This document shows positions 14,138 to 21,204 of a stretch of DNA of 22,701 nucleotides, piece by piece. Source of the DNA: Christensenella sp. UBA5327 (GTDB lineage Bacteria > Bacillota > Clostridia > Christensenellales > Aristaeellaceae); NCBI GenBank assembly GCA_002411105.1, contig DHQX01000014.1:1-22701 (forward strand). Reading direction: 5' to 3'. The notes beneath the pieces are model-generated. The model ran no database searches and had not been told where the DNA came from. It saw only the letters and a list, made by a program, of their open reading frames with translations. Made by a program: the position numbers and the translations under genes. How positions within the stretch are numbered: the stretch's first letter is position 1; every line of letters starts with the position of its first letter.

Positions 14138-15412
14138 ATGGAAGGCTTAATTCTTTTTGGCGTATTCCTCCTGCTGGTCTTTTTGAATGTCAACATCGCC
14201 ACCAGCCTTGCGGTTTCCTCCATCCTGACGCTGATGTACATGGGGCAGCCGCTTACCATGGTGTCCAGTTCCATCTATACCGCCATGAACAAGTACGCTT
14301 TATTGGCCATTCCCTTCTTTATTCTGGCAGGCGTCATCATGGACAAGGCCGGGATATCCTCCCGCCTCATCCGCTTTGCCCGGGTGATGGTGGGTCACCG
14401 GAAGAGCGGCATGATCTCGGTCACCGTGATCGTGTGCTGCTTCTTCGCTGCCATTTCCGGCTCAGGCCCCGCCACGGTTGCGGCTCTGGGCGCCATACTG
14501 ATCCCCGCCATGACCTCTTCCGGCTACGACAAGGGGGTGTCCTCGGCGCTGCTGGCCTCTTCAGGCGCCATCGGCATCATCATCCCGCCCAGCATCGCTT
14601 ATGTGGTCTACGCCTCCATCACCGGCACTTCTGTCGCCAAGCTCTTTATGGGCGGCTGGGTTCCCGGCATTCTGCTGGGGGTTTCCTATGTGGTGGCGGC
14701 CTCCTGGAGTTCCCGGAACAACAAGAACATTGTGCGCGATGAGAAGGCCAGCCCCAAAGAGCGCTGGGACGCCTTCAAGGACGCGCTTTGGGGCCTGCTG
14801 ATGCCTGTTATCATCCTGGGCGGCATCTATGGCGGCATCTTCACCCCCACCGAGGCGGCGGGCGTGGCCGTGGTGTATGGCCTGATCGTGGGCATGTTTG
14901 TGTACCGCGAGATCAAACCCCGGCACCTGGGCCAGCTGTTTATGGAATCCGCGGTGGGCAGCGCCACGGTCATGTTCATCGTGGCCTGTGCCGGCCTGTT
15001 TACCTACACGCTCAGTGTGTCCGGCGTTGCTGTGAGCATGTCTGACGCTATTCTCTCCGTCAGCCAGAACAAGCTCGTTCTGATGCTCATCATCAACGTC
15101 ATCTTCCTGATTGCCGGCTGCTTCGTGGATGCCAACTCGGCGTTTTACATCCTGATTCCTATCACCATGCCCATTGCCAGACACCTGAACATCGACCCGG
15201 TCCATCTGGGCGTCTTCCTGACGGTGAACCTGGCCATTGGACAAATCACCCCGCCGGTGGGCGTGAACCTGTACGCGGCGGCCGCTGTTGGCAACATCAG
15301 CGCGGGCGAGATCATCCGCAAGATCACCCCATTCATTATCTGTGGTATCATCGCGCTGATGATCATCACCTATATCCCGCAGCTGACCATGCTTTTTGTG
15401 AACATACTGTAA
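14138..15412 (+). CDS. dctM: TRAP transporter large membrane subunit DctM
   Basis: The 424-residue, highly hydrophobic protein is the sodium-coupled transport subunit of the TRAP system, with about 11-12 membrane helices. Recognisable blocks are FFAAISGSGPATVAALGAI, IGIIIPPSIAYVVYA, GGIYGGIFTPTEAAGVAVVY, FVDANSAFYILIPITMP and NLAIGQITPPVGVNLYAAA. Length matches the DctM family. With DctP and DctQ it makes a complete transporter, expected to import an anionic small organic compound. A strong GC hairpin follows directly after its stop codon. Confidence 0.96.
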   Translation: MEGLILFGVFLLLVFLNVNIATSLAVSSILTLMYMGQPLTMVSSSIYTAMNKYALLAIPFFILAGVIMDKAGISSRLIRFARVMVGHRKSGMISVTVIVCCFFAAISGSGPATVAALGAILIPAMTSSGYDKGVSSALLASSGAIGIIIPPSIAYVVYASITGTSVAKLFMGGWVPGILLGVSYVVAASWSSRNNKNIVRDEKASPKERWDAFKDALWGLLMPVIILGGIYGGIFTPTEAAGVAVVYGLIVGMFVYREIKPRHLGQLFMESAVGSATVMFIVACAGLFTYTLSVSGVAVSMSDAILSVSQNKLVLMLIINVIFLIAGCFVDANSAFYILIPITMPIARHLNIDPVHLGVFLTVNLAIGQITPPVGVNLYAAAAVGNISAGEIIRKITPFIICGIIALMIITYIPQLTMLFVNIL

Positions 15413-15419
15413 TGGACCT

Positions 15420-15451
15420 CCGGGCGGCGCGGTAAAAGCCGCGCCGCCCGG
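15420..15451 (+). repeat. Perfect 13-bp GC hairpin after dctM
   Basis: The arms CCGGGCGGCGCGG (15420-15432) and CCGCGCCGCCCGG (15439-15451) pair perfectly around a TAAAAG loop. No T-run follows, so it is a weak intrinsic terminator at best. It may act as an mRNA-end stabiliser for the transporter or a partial attenuator before the next gene. Confidence 0.75.
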
Positions 15452-15462
15452 CTTAGCAAGTG

Positions 15463-16374
15463 ATGAATGAAATGATGACAGGCAACACCCCCAAAACACT
15501 GGCCTTCATAGGCTTGGGCGCCATGGGGTTGCCCATGGCCCGCAACATCCTGGGAAAAGGCCCTGAACCGCTGTTGGTTTACGATGTCTTCCCAGAGAAA
15601 ATGGAAAGCCTGGTGCGTGAAGGCGCCAAGGCAGCGGCCTCAAGTGCCGGGGCGCTACAGGCGGCGGATATCGCTTTTCTCTGTCTGCCCACCAATGCCC
15701 TGGTGGAAGAAGCGCTGGCGCAGGCCCTTGCTCACATGAAGCCAGGCGCCTGCGTGGTGGACTTCTCATCCACAGCACCTGGCATCATCCAGGCCGCCCA
15801 TCAGGCAGGCCTGAAAAAAGGCCTGATGGTGGTGGACGCACCGGTCTCCGGTGGCAGCTGGGGGGCGGAGGCCGCCTCCCTTACGGTGATGTGCGGCGGG
15901 GATGAAACGGCCTTTGCGCTGGCCTTGCCTTTCCTGAAACGCGTGGGCAGCACGGTCAGCCACATCGGCCCTTCGGGGGCGGGCGACCTGTGCAAAATCA
16001 TCAACAACATGCTGGTGGGCATCCACCTGGACGCCCTGGCGGAGGGCCTGGCGCTGGCCAAAAAGGCGGGGCTTGACCCGGCACGGGTGTTTGAGGCCAT
16101 CCGGCATGGTTTTGCCGGCAGCCCCGTGATGGAGGCCAAGGCACCGCGGATGATCGCCCACGATTTTGAACCTCAGGCCCGCCTGGCCGTCCATCTCAAG
16201 GATCTGGACAACGCCAGGCACACGGCGCAGGCGCTGGGGGTGGACATCCCGCTGAGCCGACTGGTGTGGGAGCACATGGCCCAACTGTGCGCGCAGGGGG
16301 ATCAGGACCTGGATCAGGCTGCTATGATCAAGGGCTATGAAGCCCGTATGAACGTTGACATTTCCAAGCCCTGA
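15463..16374 (+). CDS. 3-hydroxyisobutyrate/tartronate-semialdehyde-type dehydrogenase
   Basis: The approximately 303-residue enzyme belongs to the beta-hydroxyacid dehydrogenase family. It has the NAD(P) Rossmann motif FIGLGAMGLPMARN (Gly17-Gly22), the signature DAPVSGGSWGAEAASLTVM with Asp125 and Ser129, and the catalytic lysine Lys178 in GAGDLCKIINNM (with Asn182). It interconverts a beta-hydroxy acid and a semialdehyde: 3-hydroxyisobutyrate and methylmalonate semialdehyde, D-glycerate and tartronate semialdehyde, or an unknown pair. The ATG choice is uncertain. Starts at 15463, 15472 or 15475 are in frame, and none has a clear ribosome site, possibly because the GC hairpin is so close. 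It is the first gene after the transporter and probably part of the same pathway. Confidence 0.9.
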   Translation: MNEMMTGNTPKTLAFIGLGAMGLPMARNILGKGPEPLLVYDVFPEKMESLVREGAKAAASSAGALQAADIAFLCLPTNALVEEALAQALAHMKPGACVVDFSSTAPGIIQAAHQAGLKKGLMVVDAPVSGGSWGAEAASLTVMCGGDETAFALALPFLKRVGSTVSHIGPSGAGDLCKIINNMLVGIHLDALAEGLALAKKAGLDPARVFEAIRHGFAGSPVMEAKAPRMIAHDFEPQARLAVHLKDLDNARHTAQALGVDIPLSRLVWEHMAQLCAQGDQDLDQAAMIKGYEARMNVDISKP

Positions 16375-16408
16375 GGGCTTGTATCATCCCAGTGACAAGG
16401 AGAGGACG

Positions 16409-17467
16409 ATGGCTGAAAAGAAAATGCGCGGCATTGTGAAGGCGCAGGCGGGCCCAGGCCTTGAGTTCCGGGCAGACCTGCCCTACCCCACCATCAAGGA
16501 TGACGAGGCGCTGTTTAAGGTAAAGGCCGCGGCAGTCTGCGGCACCGATATCCACATTGACGAGTGGAATGAGTGGGCCAGGGCCCGCATCAAGCCCCCG
16601 GTCATCATAGGCCATGAGGTGGCGGGCGAGGTGGTGGAGGTGGGGAGCCGCGTGACCAACCTCAAGGTGGGTGACCGGATCGCGGTGGAGACCCATGTGG
16701 CCTGCTACAACTGCCAGCTGTGTGACATGGGCATGCCCCATATCTGCCCCCACCAGGACATCTATGGCGTCACGATCCAGGGAGCCTTTGCTGAGTATTC
16801 CAAGGTGCGTGCCGATGTGTGCGTGAAGCTGCCCGATGACATCCCCGATGAGATGGGCGCCATGCTGGAGCCCATGGGCGCTGGCGTCCACGGGGTGGAG
16901 CTGGGACAGGTGAAGGACAAAACCGTGTTTATCAACGGCTGCGGCCCCATTGGGCTGATGGCCATTGGCGCCTGCATCGTGCACGGGGCGAAGCGCGTGA
17001 TTGCCTCTGATATTTTTGAGGAGAAACTCGACATTGCCAAACAGATGGGCGCTGAGATAACCTTGAACGCCAAAAACCAGGATGTGGTGGCCCGGGTCAA
17101 GGCGGAAACCGGGGGCCTGGGGGCTGATGTGGCCATTGACTTCACCGGCGCTGGGCGCGCCATTGTGAGTGCCCTGCGCACAGTGCGCAAGGGGGGGATG
17201 CTGGTTTTGGTGGGCCTGCCGGATGGGGAGATCCCCATCAACCTGACGGAGGACCTGATCTATAAAGAAATCACAGTCACCGGCGTTGCGGGCCGCTTGA
17301 TGTATGAGACCTGGGAGGACTGCATCCGCATCCTCCAGGATCCGCGCTTCTCCATGGACCCGGTCATCGGCGGCAGATATGCGCTGGAGGACTTTGAGGC
17401 GGCCTTTGCGGCCATCCGCGGCGGCGCGCCGGGTAAGATGTTACTGATCCCTGAAATGACACCCTGA
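16409..17467 (+). CDS. Zinc-dependent dehydrogenase resembling L-threonine 3-dehydrogenase
   Basis: The 352-residue medium-chain dehydrogenase has the ATG at 16409 behind AAGGAG. The catalytic-site residues of L-threonine 3-dehydrogenase are all present: Cys44, Thr46 and His49 in CGTDIHI (equal to Cys38, Thr40 and His43 of E. coli Tdh), then His69-Glu70 in GHE. The structural zinc site is Cys99, Cys102, Cys105 and Cys113. The Rossmann motif is GCGPIG at 177-182, and Asp201 at the end of strand two suggests NAD+. The block DEWNEWARARIKPP resembles the Tdh signature. It oxidises a secondary alcohol, but no 2-amino-3-ketobutyrate ligase is adjacent, so threonine is only one candidate. A diol or hydroxy acid feeding the second E1 is another. 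Confidence 0.93.
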   Translation: MAEKKMRGIVKAQAGPGLEFRADLPYPTIKDDEALFKVKAAAVCGTDIHIDEWNEWARARIKPPVIIGHEVAGEVVEVGSRVTNLKVGDRIAVETHVACYNCQLCDMGMPHICPHQDIYGVTIQGAFAEYSKVRADVCVKLPDDIPDEMGAMLEPMGAGVHGVELGQVKDKTVFINGCGPIGLMAIGACIVHGAKRVIASDIFEEKLDIAKQMGAEITLNAKNQDVVARVKAETGGLGADVAIDFTGAGRAIVSALRTVRKGGMLVLVGLPDGEIPINLTEDLIYKEITVTGVAGRLMYETWEDCIRILQDPRFSMDPVIGGRYALEDFEAAFAAIRGGAPGKMLLIPEMTP

Positions 17468-17478
17468 AGGAGGACAAT

Positions 17479-17958
17479 ATGGAACCAGTCGTAACAGGCA
17501 GCGTTGGAAAGGTACACGCATTCCGCATTGAGATGGGCGAACCCTTTCTGGAGACGCTTCAAAAAGTCTGCGAGGACAACAACATCAAAAACGGTGTGAT
17601 CCTCAGCTGCATGGGCAGCCTGGATGGCGCCCGCTTCTTTGCGCCGGTGGAGATTCCCGGCAAGAAGTTCCCCTATGGCTATGGTGACCCCACTGTGCTC
17701 ACCGGGCCCATTGAGCTGTATGGCGCCACGGGATTCATCAGCCATGGGGAGAAGGACGAGGTGCTTTTGCATGTGCATGTGTCCCTGGGGGACAGCGAGG
17801 GCAAAGGCTATGTGGGACACTTGATTGACGGGAACAAGGCCCTGTTCACCATTGATGTGGTGCTTATGGAAATCGAGGGCATCAACATGGGCCGCAAATA
17901 TTATGATGATCTGGGTGTCTACCTGTTTGCGCCCAGCAAGAAGGAAGGGAAGGATTAA
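17479..17958 (+). CDS. PCC/DUF296 domain protein
   Basis: The 159-residue single-domain protein matches the PCC (PPC, DUF296) family, found in bacteria and archaea and fused to AT-hook motifs in plants. The core LHVHVSLGDSEGKGYVGHL contains His98, His100 and His114, which form the metal-binding or conserved histidine cluster of bacterial members. Bacterial PCC proteins form trimers, and their chemistry is not established. No AT-hook or DNA-binding extension is seen. It lies 11 bases after the Zn dehydrogenase and one base before E1-alpha of system 2, inside one operon, so a metabolic role or feedback sensor role is more plausible than a chromatin role. That is inferred from context. Confidence 0.9.
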   Translation: MEPVVTGSVGKVHAFRIEMGEPFLETLQKVCEDNNIKNGVILSCMGSLDGARFFAPVEIPGKKFPYGYGDPTVLTGPIELYGATGFISHGEKDEVLLHVHVSLGDSEGKGYVGHLIDGNKALFTIDVVLMEIEGINMGRKYYDDLGVYLFAPSKKEGKD

Positions 17959-17959
17959 G

Positions 17960-18952
17960 ATGGCAAAAAAGAAGTATGAAAAGAGCTTCCTGGTGGAGCT
18001 TTACCGGCGGATGCTGCGCATCCGCAAGTTTGAGGAGCAGGCCAAGGAATGCTTTACCAAGGGCATGCTGGCCGGCAACATCCACCTGGCCATCGGCCAG
18101 GAGGCGGCTGAAGTAGGCGCTTGCGCAGCCCTGACTGATCGGGACTATATCACAGGCACCCACCGGGGCCATGGCCAGTGCATCGCCAAGGGCGCCAAAA
18201 CCGACAAGATGATGGCGGAGCTGTTTGGCAAGAAGACCGGCTACTGCCAGGGCAAGGGCGGCAGCATGCACATTGTGGACGCAAGCCTGGGGATCCTTGG
18301 CGCCAACGGCATCGTGGGCGCGGGCATCCCGATTGCCACCGGTGCTGCCTATGCCTCCAAAACCTGGGGGGATGACGCGGTGACCCTGTGTTTCTTTGGA
18401 GACGCCGCTGCCAACCAGGGCACCTTCCACGAGGCCATCAACATGGGGGCCGCCTGGGATCTGCCGGTTATCTATCTGTGTGAAAACAACAAATACGGCG
18501 TATCCACCGATATCAGCCGTGTGACCAACAACGAGCATATTTCCGAGCGCGCCGCGGCCTATAATATCCCCGGCGTGACCGTTGACGGGAATGACGTGCT
18601 GGCCGTATACGAAGCGGTGAAGACCGCTGTGGAGCGCGCCCGCAGGGGGGAAGGGCCAAGCCTGGTGGAGTGCATCACCTACCGCCACGAAGGGCACTAC
18701 TGTGGCGACCAGGCCGGATACCGTCCGGGTGAATATATGGAAGAGGCCCTGGCCCACGAAGCCCTCCCCACTTTCCGCAAATACCTGCTGGAGCAGGGCG
18801 TGAAGGAAGAGGAAATTGTCAAGGTGGAGGAAGAGATCACCCAGGAGATCGCCCATGCCTACAAGTTTGCCGACGAATCCGAATATCCGGATCCCTCTGA
18901 GGCATTCACCGATGTGTACAGCATGGACAATGAGAGGAGCGTGCTGAGATGA
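17960..18952 (+). CDS. Thiamine-dependent dehydrogenase E1 alpha subunit (system 2, acetoin-dehydrogenase-like)
   Basis: The 330-residue protein is a standard E1-alpha of the acetoin/pyruvate type. It has the motifs GKGGSMHIVD (98-107), GANGIVGAGIPIATGAA, and the thiamine-metal motif FFGDAAANQGTFHEA (146-160), with Asp148 and the ENNKYGVS pair at 176-177. Note Ala149 where GDG normally has the second Gly. The ATG 17960 sits one base after the PCC stop codon. An upstream in-frame start would overlap the PCC gene and lacks support. Its last codons overlap the E1-beta start by the ATGA tetranucleotide, so the pair is coupled. Because it closely follows an alcohol dehydrogenase, a ketol or 2-oxo acid substrate is likely. 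Confidence 0.94.
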   Translation: MAKKKYEKSFLVELYRRMLRIRKFEEQAKECFTKGMLAGNIHLAIGQEAAEVGACAALTDRDYITGTHRGHGQCIAKGAKTDKMMAELFGKKTGYCQGKGGSMHIVDASLGILGANGIVGAGIPIATGAAYASKTWGDDAVTLCFFGDAAANQGTFHEAINMGAAWDLPVIYLCENNKYGVSTDISRVTNNEHISERAAAYNIPGVTVDGNDVLAVYEAVKTAVERARRGEGPSLVECITYRHEGHYCGDQAGYRPGEYMEEALAHEALPTFRKYLLEQGVKEEEIVKVEEEITQEIAHAYKFADESEYPDPSEAFTDVYSMDNERSVLR

Positions 18953-19938
18953 GCAGGAGAATCAGTTTTAGTGCCGCCACCCGCGAGGGCGTGCTGGAAG
19001 AAATGCGCCGGGATTCAAACGTGATGGTGATTGGCGAGGATATCGCGGTGATGGGCGGCACCTTTGCCTTAACCCGCGGCTTTCTGGAGGAGTTTGGCCC
19101 CATGCGTGTCCGGGATACCCCCATCTCCGAATCCGGCTTTATGGGGATGGCGGTGGGCATGGCCATGCGCGGTATGCGTCCCATTGTGGAACTGATGTAC
19201 AACGACTTTATCGCCGTATCCCTGGACCCGCTGATGAACCAGGCGGCCAAACTGCGCTACATGACCGGCGGTCAGATCACCATCCCCATGGTGCTGCGCG
19301 CGCCCATGGGCGCCGGCCGCAGGAACGCCGGCCAGCATTCCCAGTGTCTGGAAGCGCTGTTCATGCATATCCCGGGGCTGAAGCTGGTGTGTCCCTCCAC
19401 GGCCTATGATGCCAAGGGGCTGATCAAAACCGCCATCCGGGACAATGACCCTGTGGTGGTGCTGGAGCATAAGCTGCTTTACGCCAAGAAGTTTGAAATG
19501 CCGCCGGAGGATGAGGAGTATACCATCCCCCTGGGCAAGGCCGACATCAAGCGCGAGGGCAAGGACATCACCATCCTCACCTGGTCCCGCCAGGTGCTCT
19601 TCGCCCTGGAAGCGGCGGAAACCCTGCAGAATGACTTTGGCATCTCCTGCGAGGTGGTGGACCTGAGGAGCCTGGTGCCCCTTGACTGGGAAACCGTCAA
19701 CGCTTCCATCAAAAAGACCCACAACGTGCTCACCCTGGAAGAGGGCGTGATGCGCGCGGGCGTGGGTGCTGACCTGTCTGCACAAATCACCGAAACCCTC
19801 TTTGATGAGCTGGATTCTCCGGTGAACCGCGTGGCGGGCGCCAATGTGGTGTCGCCCTTCAGCCCGCCGCTGGAGGACGCGGTGTTCCCGCAGCCTCAGG
19901 ATGTGGTGGCGGCAGTCCGCAGGCAGCTGAATGTGTGA
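18949..19938 (+). CDS. Thiamine-dependent dehydrogenase E1 beta subunit (system 2)
   Basis: The 329-residue partner of the second E1-alpha has a clear family signature: Glu61 in DTPISESGFMGMA for cofactor activation, and the block GQHSQCLEALFMHIPGL with His130 and His140. Other landmarks are LVPLDWETV and the C-terminal transketolase-like domain. Its start overlaps the E1-alpha stop (ATGA at 18949-18952), with GAGGAG upstream. E2 follows 12 bases later. It belongs to the pyruvate/acetoin/branched-chain E1-beta family. The partner E2 and E3 next door complete the complex. Confidence 0.95.
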   Translation: MSRRISFSAATREGVLEEMRRDSNVMVIGEDIAVMGGTFALTRGFLEEFGPMRVRDTPISESGFMGMAVGMAMRGMRPIVELMYNDFIAVSLDPLMNQAAKLRYMTGGQITIPMVLRAPMGAGRRNAGQHSQCLEALFMHIPGLKLVCPSTAYDAKGLIKTAIRDNDPVVVLEHKLLYAKKFEMPPEDEEYTIPLGKADIKREGKDITILTWSRQVLFALEAAETLQNDFGISCEVVDLRSLVPLDWETVNASIKKTHNVLTLEEGVMRAGVGADLSAQITETLFDELDSPVNRVAGANVVSPFSPPLEDAVFPQPQDVVAAVRRQLNV

Positions 19939-19950
19939 GCGGAGGAATAA

Positions 19951-21177
19951 ATGAGCAAGCAAATTTTGATGCCCCAGTACGGCCTCACCATGGAGGAAGG
20001 CGCCGTTGAAAAATGGCTGGTCAAAGAAGGGGACGTGATCAAGGAAGGCGATGTCATCGCTGAGATCGTCACCGACAAACTGACCAACGACCTGGTGAGC
20101 GAGGTATCGGGCACGGTATTGAAACTGGTGGCGGCCGAGGGCGAGGACATCCTGGTGAAGGGTGTGCTGGCCATTGTGGGTGAGCCCGGCGAGGCCATTG
20201 ACGATGCCCCGGTCCCCCAGGCGGAAGCGGCGCCTGCTGTTCCCGCTCCAGCCGCGGCACCCGTATCCCAGGCGGCTCCCGCCCCTGTGATGGCCCCCGG
20301 CGGCCGGGTGAAAATCTCGCCCTTTGCTCGCAAGGTGGCCGAAAAAAACAACCTGGACTATTCCGCCCTCACCGGCACCGGGCCATCCGGACGCATTGTG
20401 GTGAAGGATGTGGAGCAGGCCCTGGCCTCAGGCGGCGTTGCTGCTGCCCCGGTGGCCATTCCTGCCGGGGCCGCTGGCGTCGCCGTGGCAGGCGACGAGG
20501 TGGTGAAGATGTCCAAGATGCGCAAGATCGTGGCTGAGCGCATGAGCGCCTCTGCCCGGGAGATCCCTGCCGTCACCCAGGACATCAAGGTGGATGTGAC
20601 CAAGCTCATGACCCTGCGTGCCCAGATCAACGAAGGGCGGGAAGTGCGCATTTCCGTCAACGACTTTGTGCTCAAGGCCGTGGCCAAGGCCATCCGCCAG
20701 CATATGGATGTGAATGTCTCCATGGACGCTTCGGGCGCCAGCATCATCCGCCACCAGCACATCAACATCGGCATGGCGGTGTCCGTGCCGGGCGGCCTGA
20801 TGGTGCCGGTCATCCGCGATGCGGACAAGAAGAGCCTGGAAACCCTGGCCCATGAGGCCAAGGACCTGGCCGTCCGGGCACGGGACAGCAAGCTGGACCC
20901 CGCCGAGCTTCAGGGCTCCACCTTCTCGGTGTCAAACCTGGGCATGTACGGCATCACCAGCTTTACCCCCATCATCAACCAGCCCAACGCTGCCATCCTG
21001 GGCGTGTGCACGGCGGAAGATGTGGTGGCCCTTGACAAGGAAGGCAAGCTGTACAATAAAAAGGTGATGACCCTAAGCCTCACCTTTGACCACCGGCTAC
21101 TGGACGGGGCTGAAGCGGCTGACTTTGAGAAGACGCTGAAAACCCTGCTGGAGGAGCCCCTTCAGGTGATTCTGTAA
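19951..21177 (+). CDS. Dihydrolipoyl acyltransferase E2 (system 2)
   Basis: The 408-residue E2 has a lipoyl domain (1-78) with lipoyl Lys43 in IVTDKLTND. A long Ala/Pro linker, a subunit-binding domain (about 120-158, KISPFARKVAEK) and a catalytic core follow. The core ends in the active-site motif FDHRLLDG, with His381 and Asp385. VPGGLMVPVIRDAD and SNLGMYGITSFTPIINQPNAA are the normal core blocks. The ribosome site GGAGG lies 5 bases before the ATG. It is distinct from the system-1 E2 in the lipoyl context (TDKLT versus NEKST) and in the core, so each E1 probably has its own E2. E3 follows 27 bases downstream. Confidence 0.95.
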   Translation: MSKQILMPQYGLTMEEGAVEKWLVKEGDVIKEGDVIAEIVTDKLTNDLVSEVSGTVLKLVAAEGEDILVKGVLAIVGEPGEAIDDAPVPQAEAAPAVPAPAAAPVSQAAPAPVMAPGGRVKISPFARKVAEKNNLDYSALTGTGPSGRIVVKDVEQALASGGVAAAPVAIPAGAAGVAVAGDEVVKMSKMRKIVAERMSASAREIPAVTQDIKVDVTKLMTLRAQINEGREVRISVNDFVLKAVAKAIRQHMDVNVSMDASGASIIRHQHINIGMAVSVPGGLMVPVIRDADKKSLETLAHEAKDLAVRARDSKLDPAELQGSTFSVSNLGMYGITSFTPIINQPNAAILGVCTAEDVVALDKEGKLYNKKVMTLSLTFDHRLLDGAEAADFEKTLKTLLEEPLQVIL

Positions 21178-21204
21178 TCAAGAAAGGACTGGAAAACGAA
21201 TACC

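Noticed and set aside
17825..17959. Upstream extension of the system-2 E1-alpha by 45 codons
   Set aside because: It overlaps the end of the PCC gene in another frame; the family N-terminus begins at the ATG at 17960.
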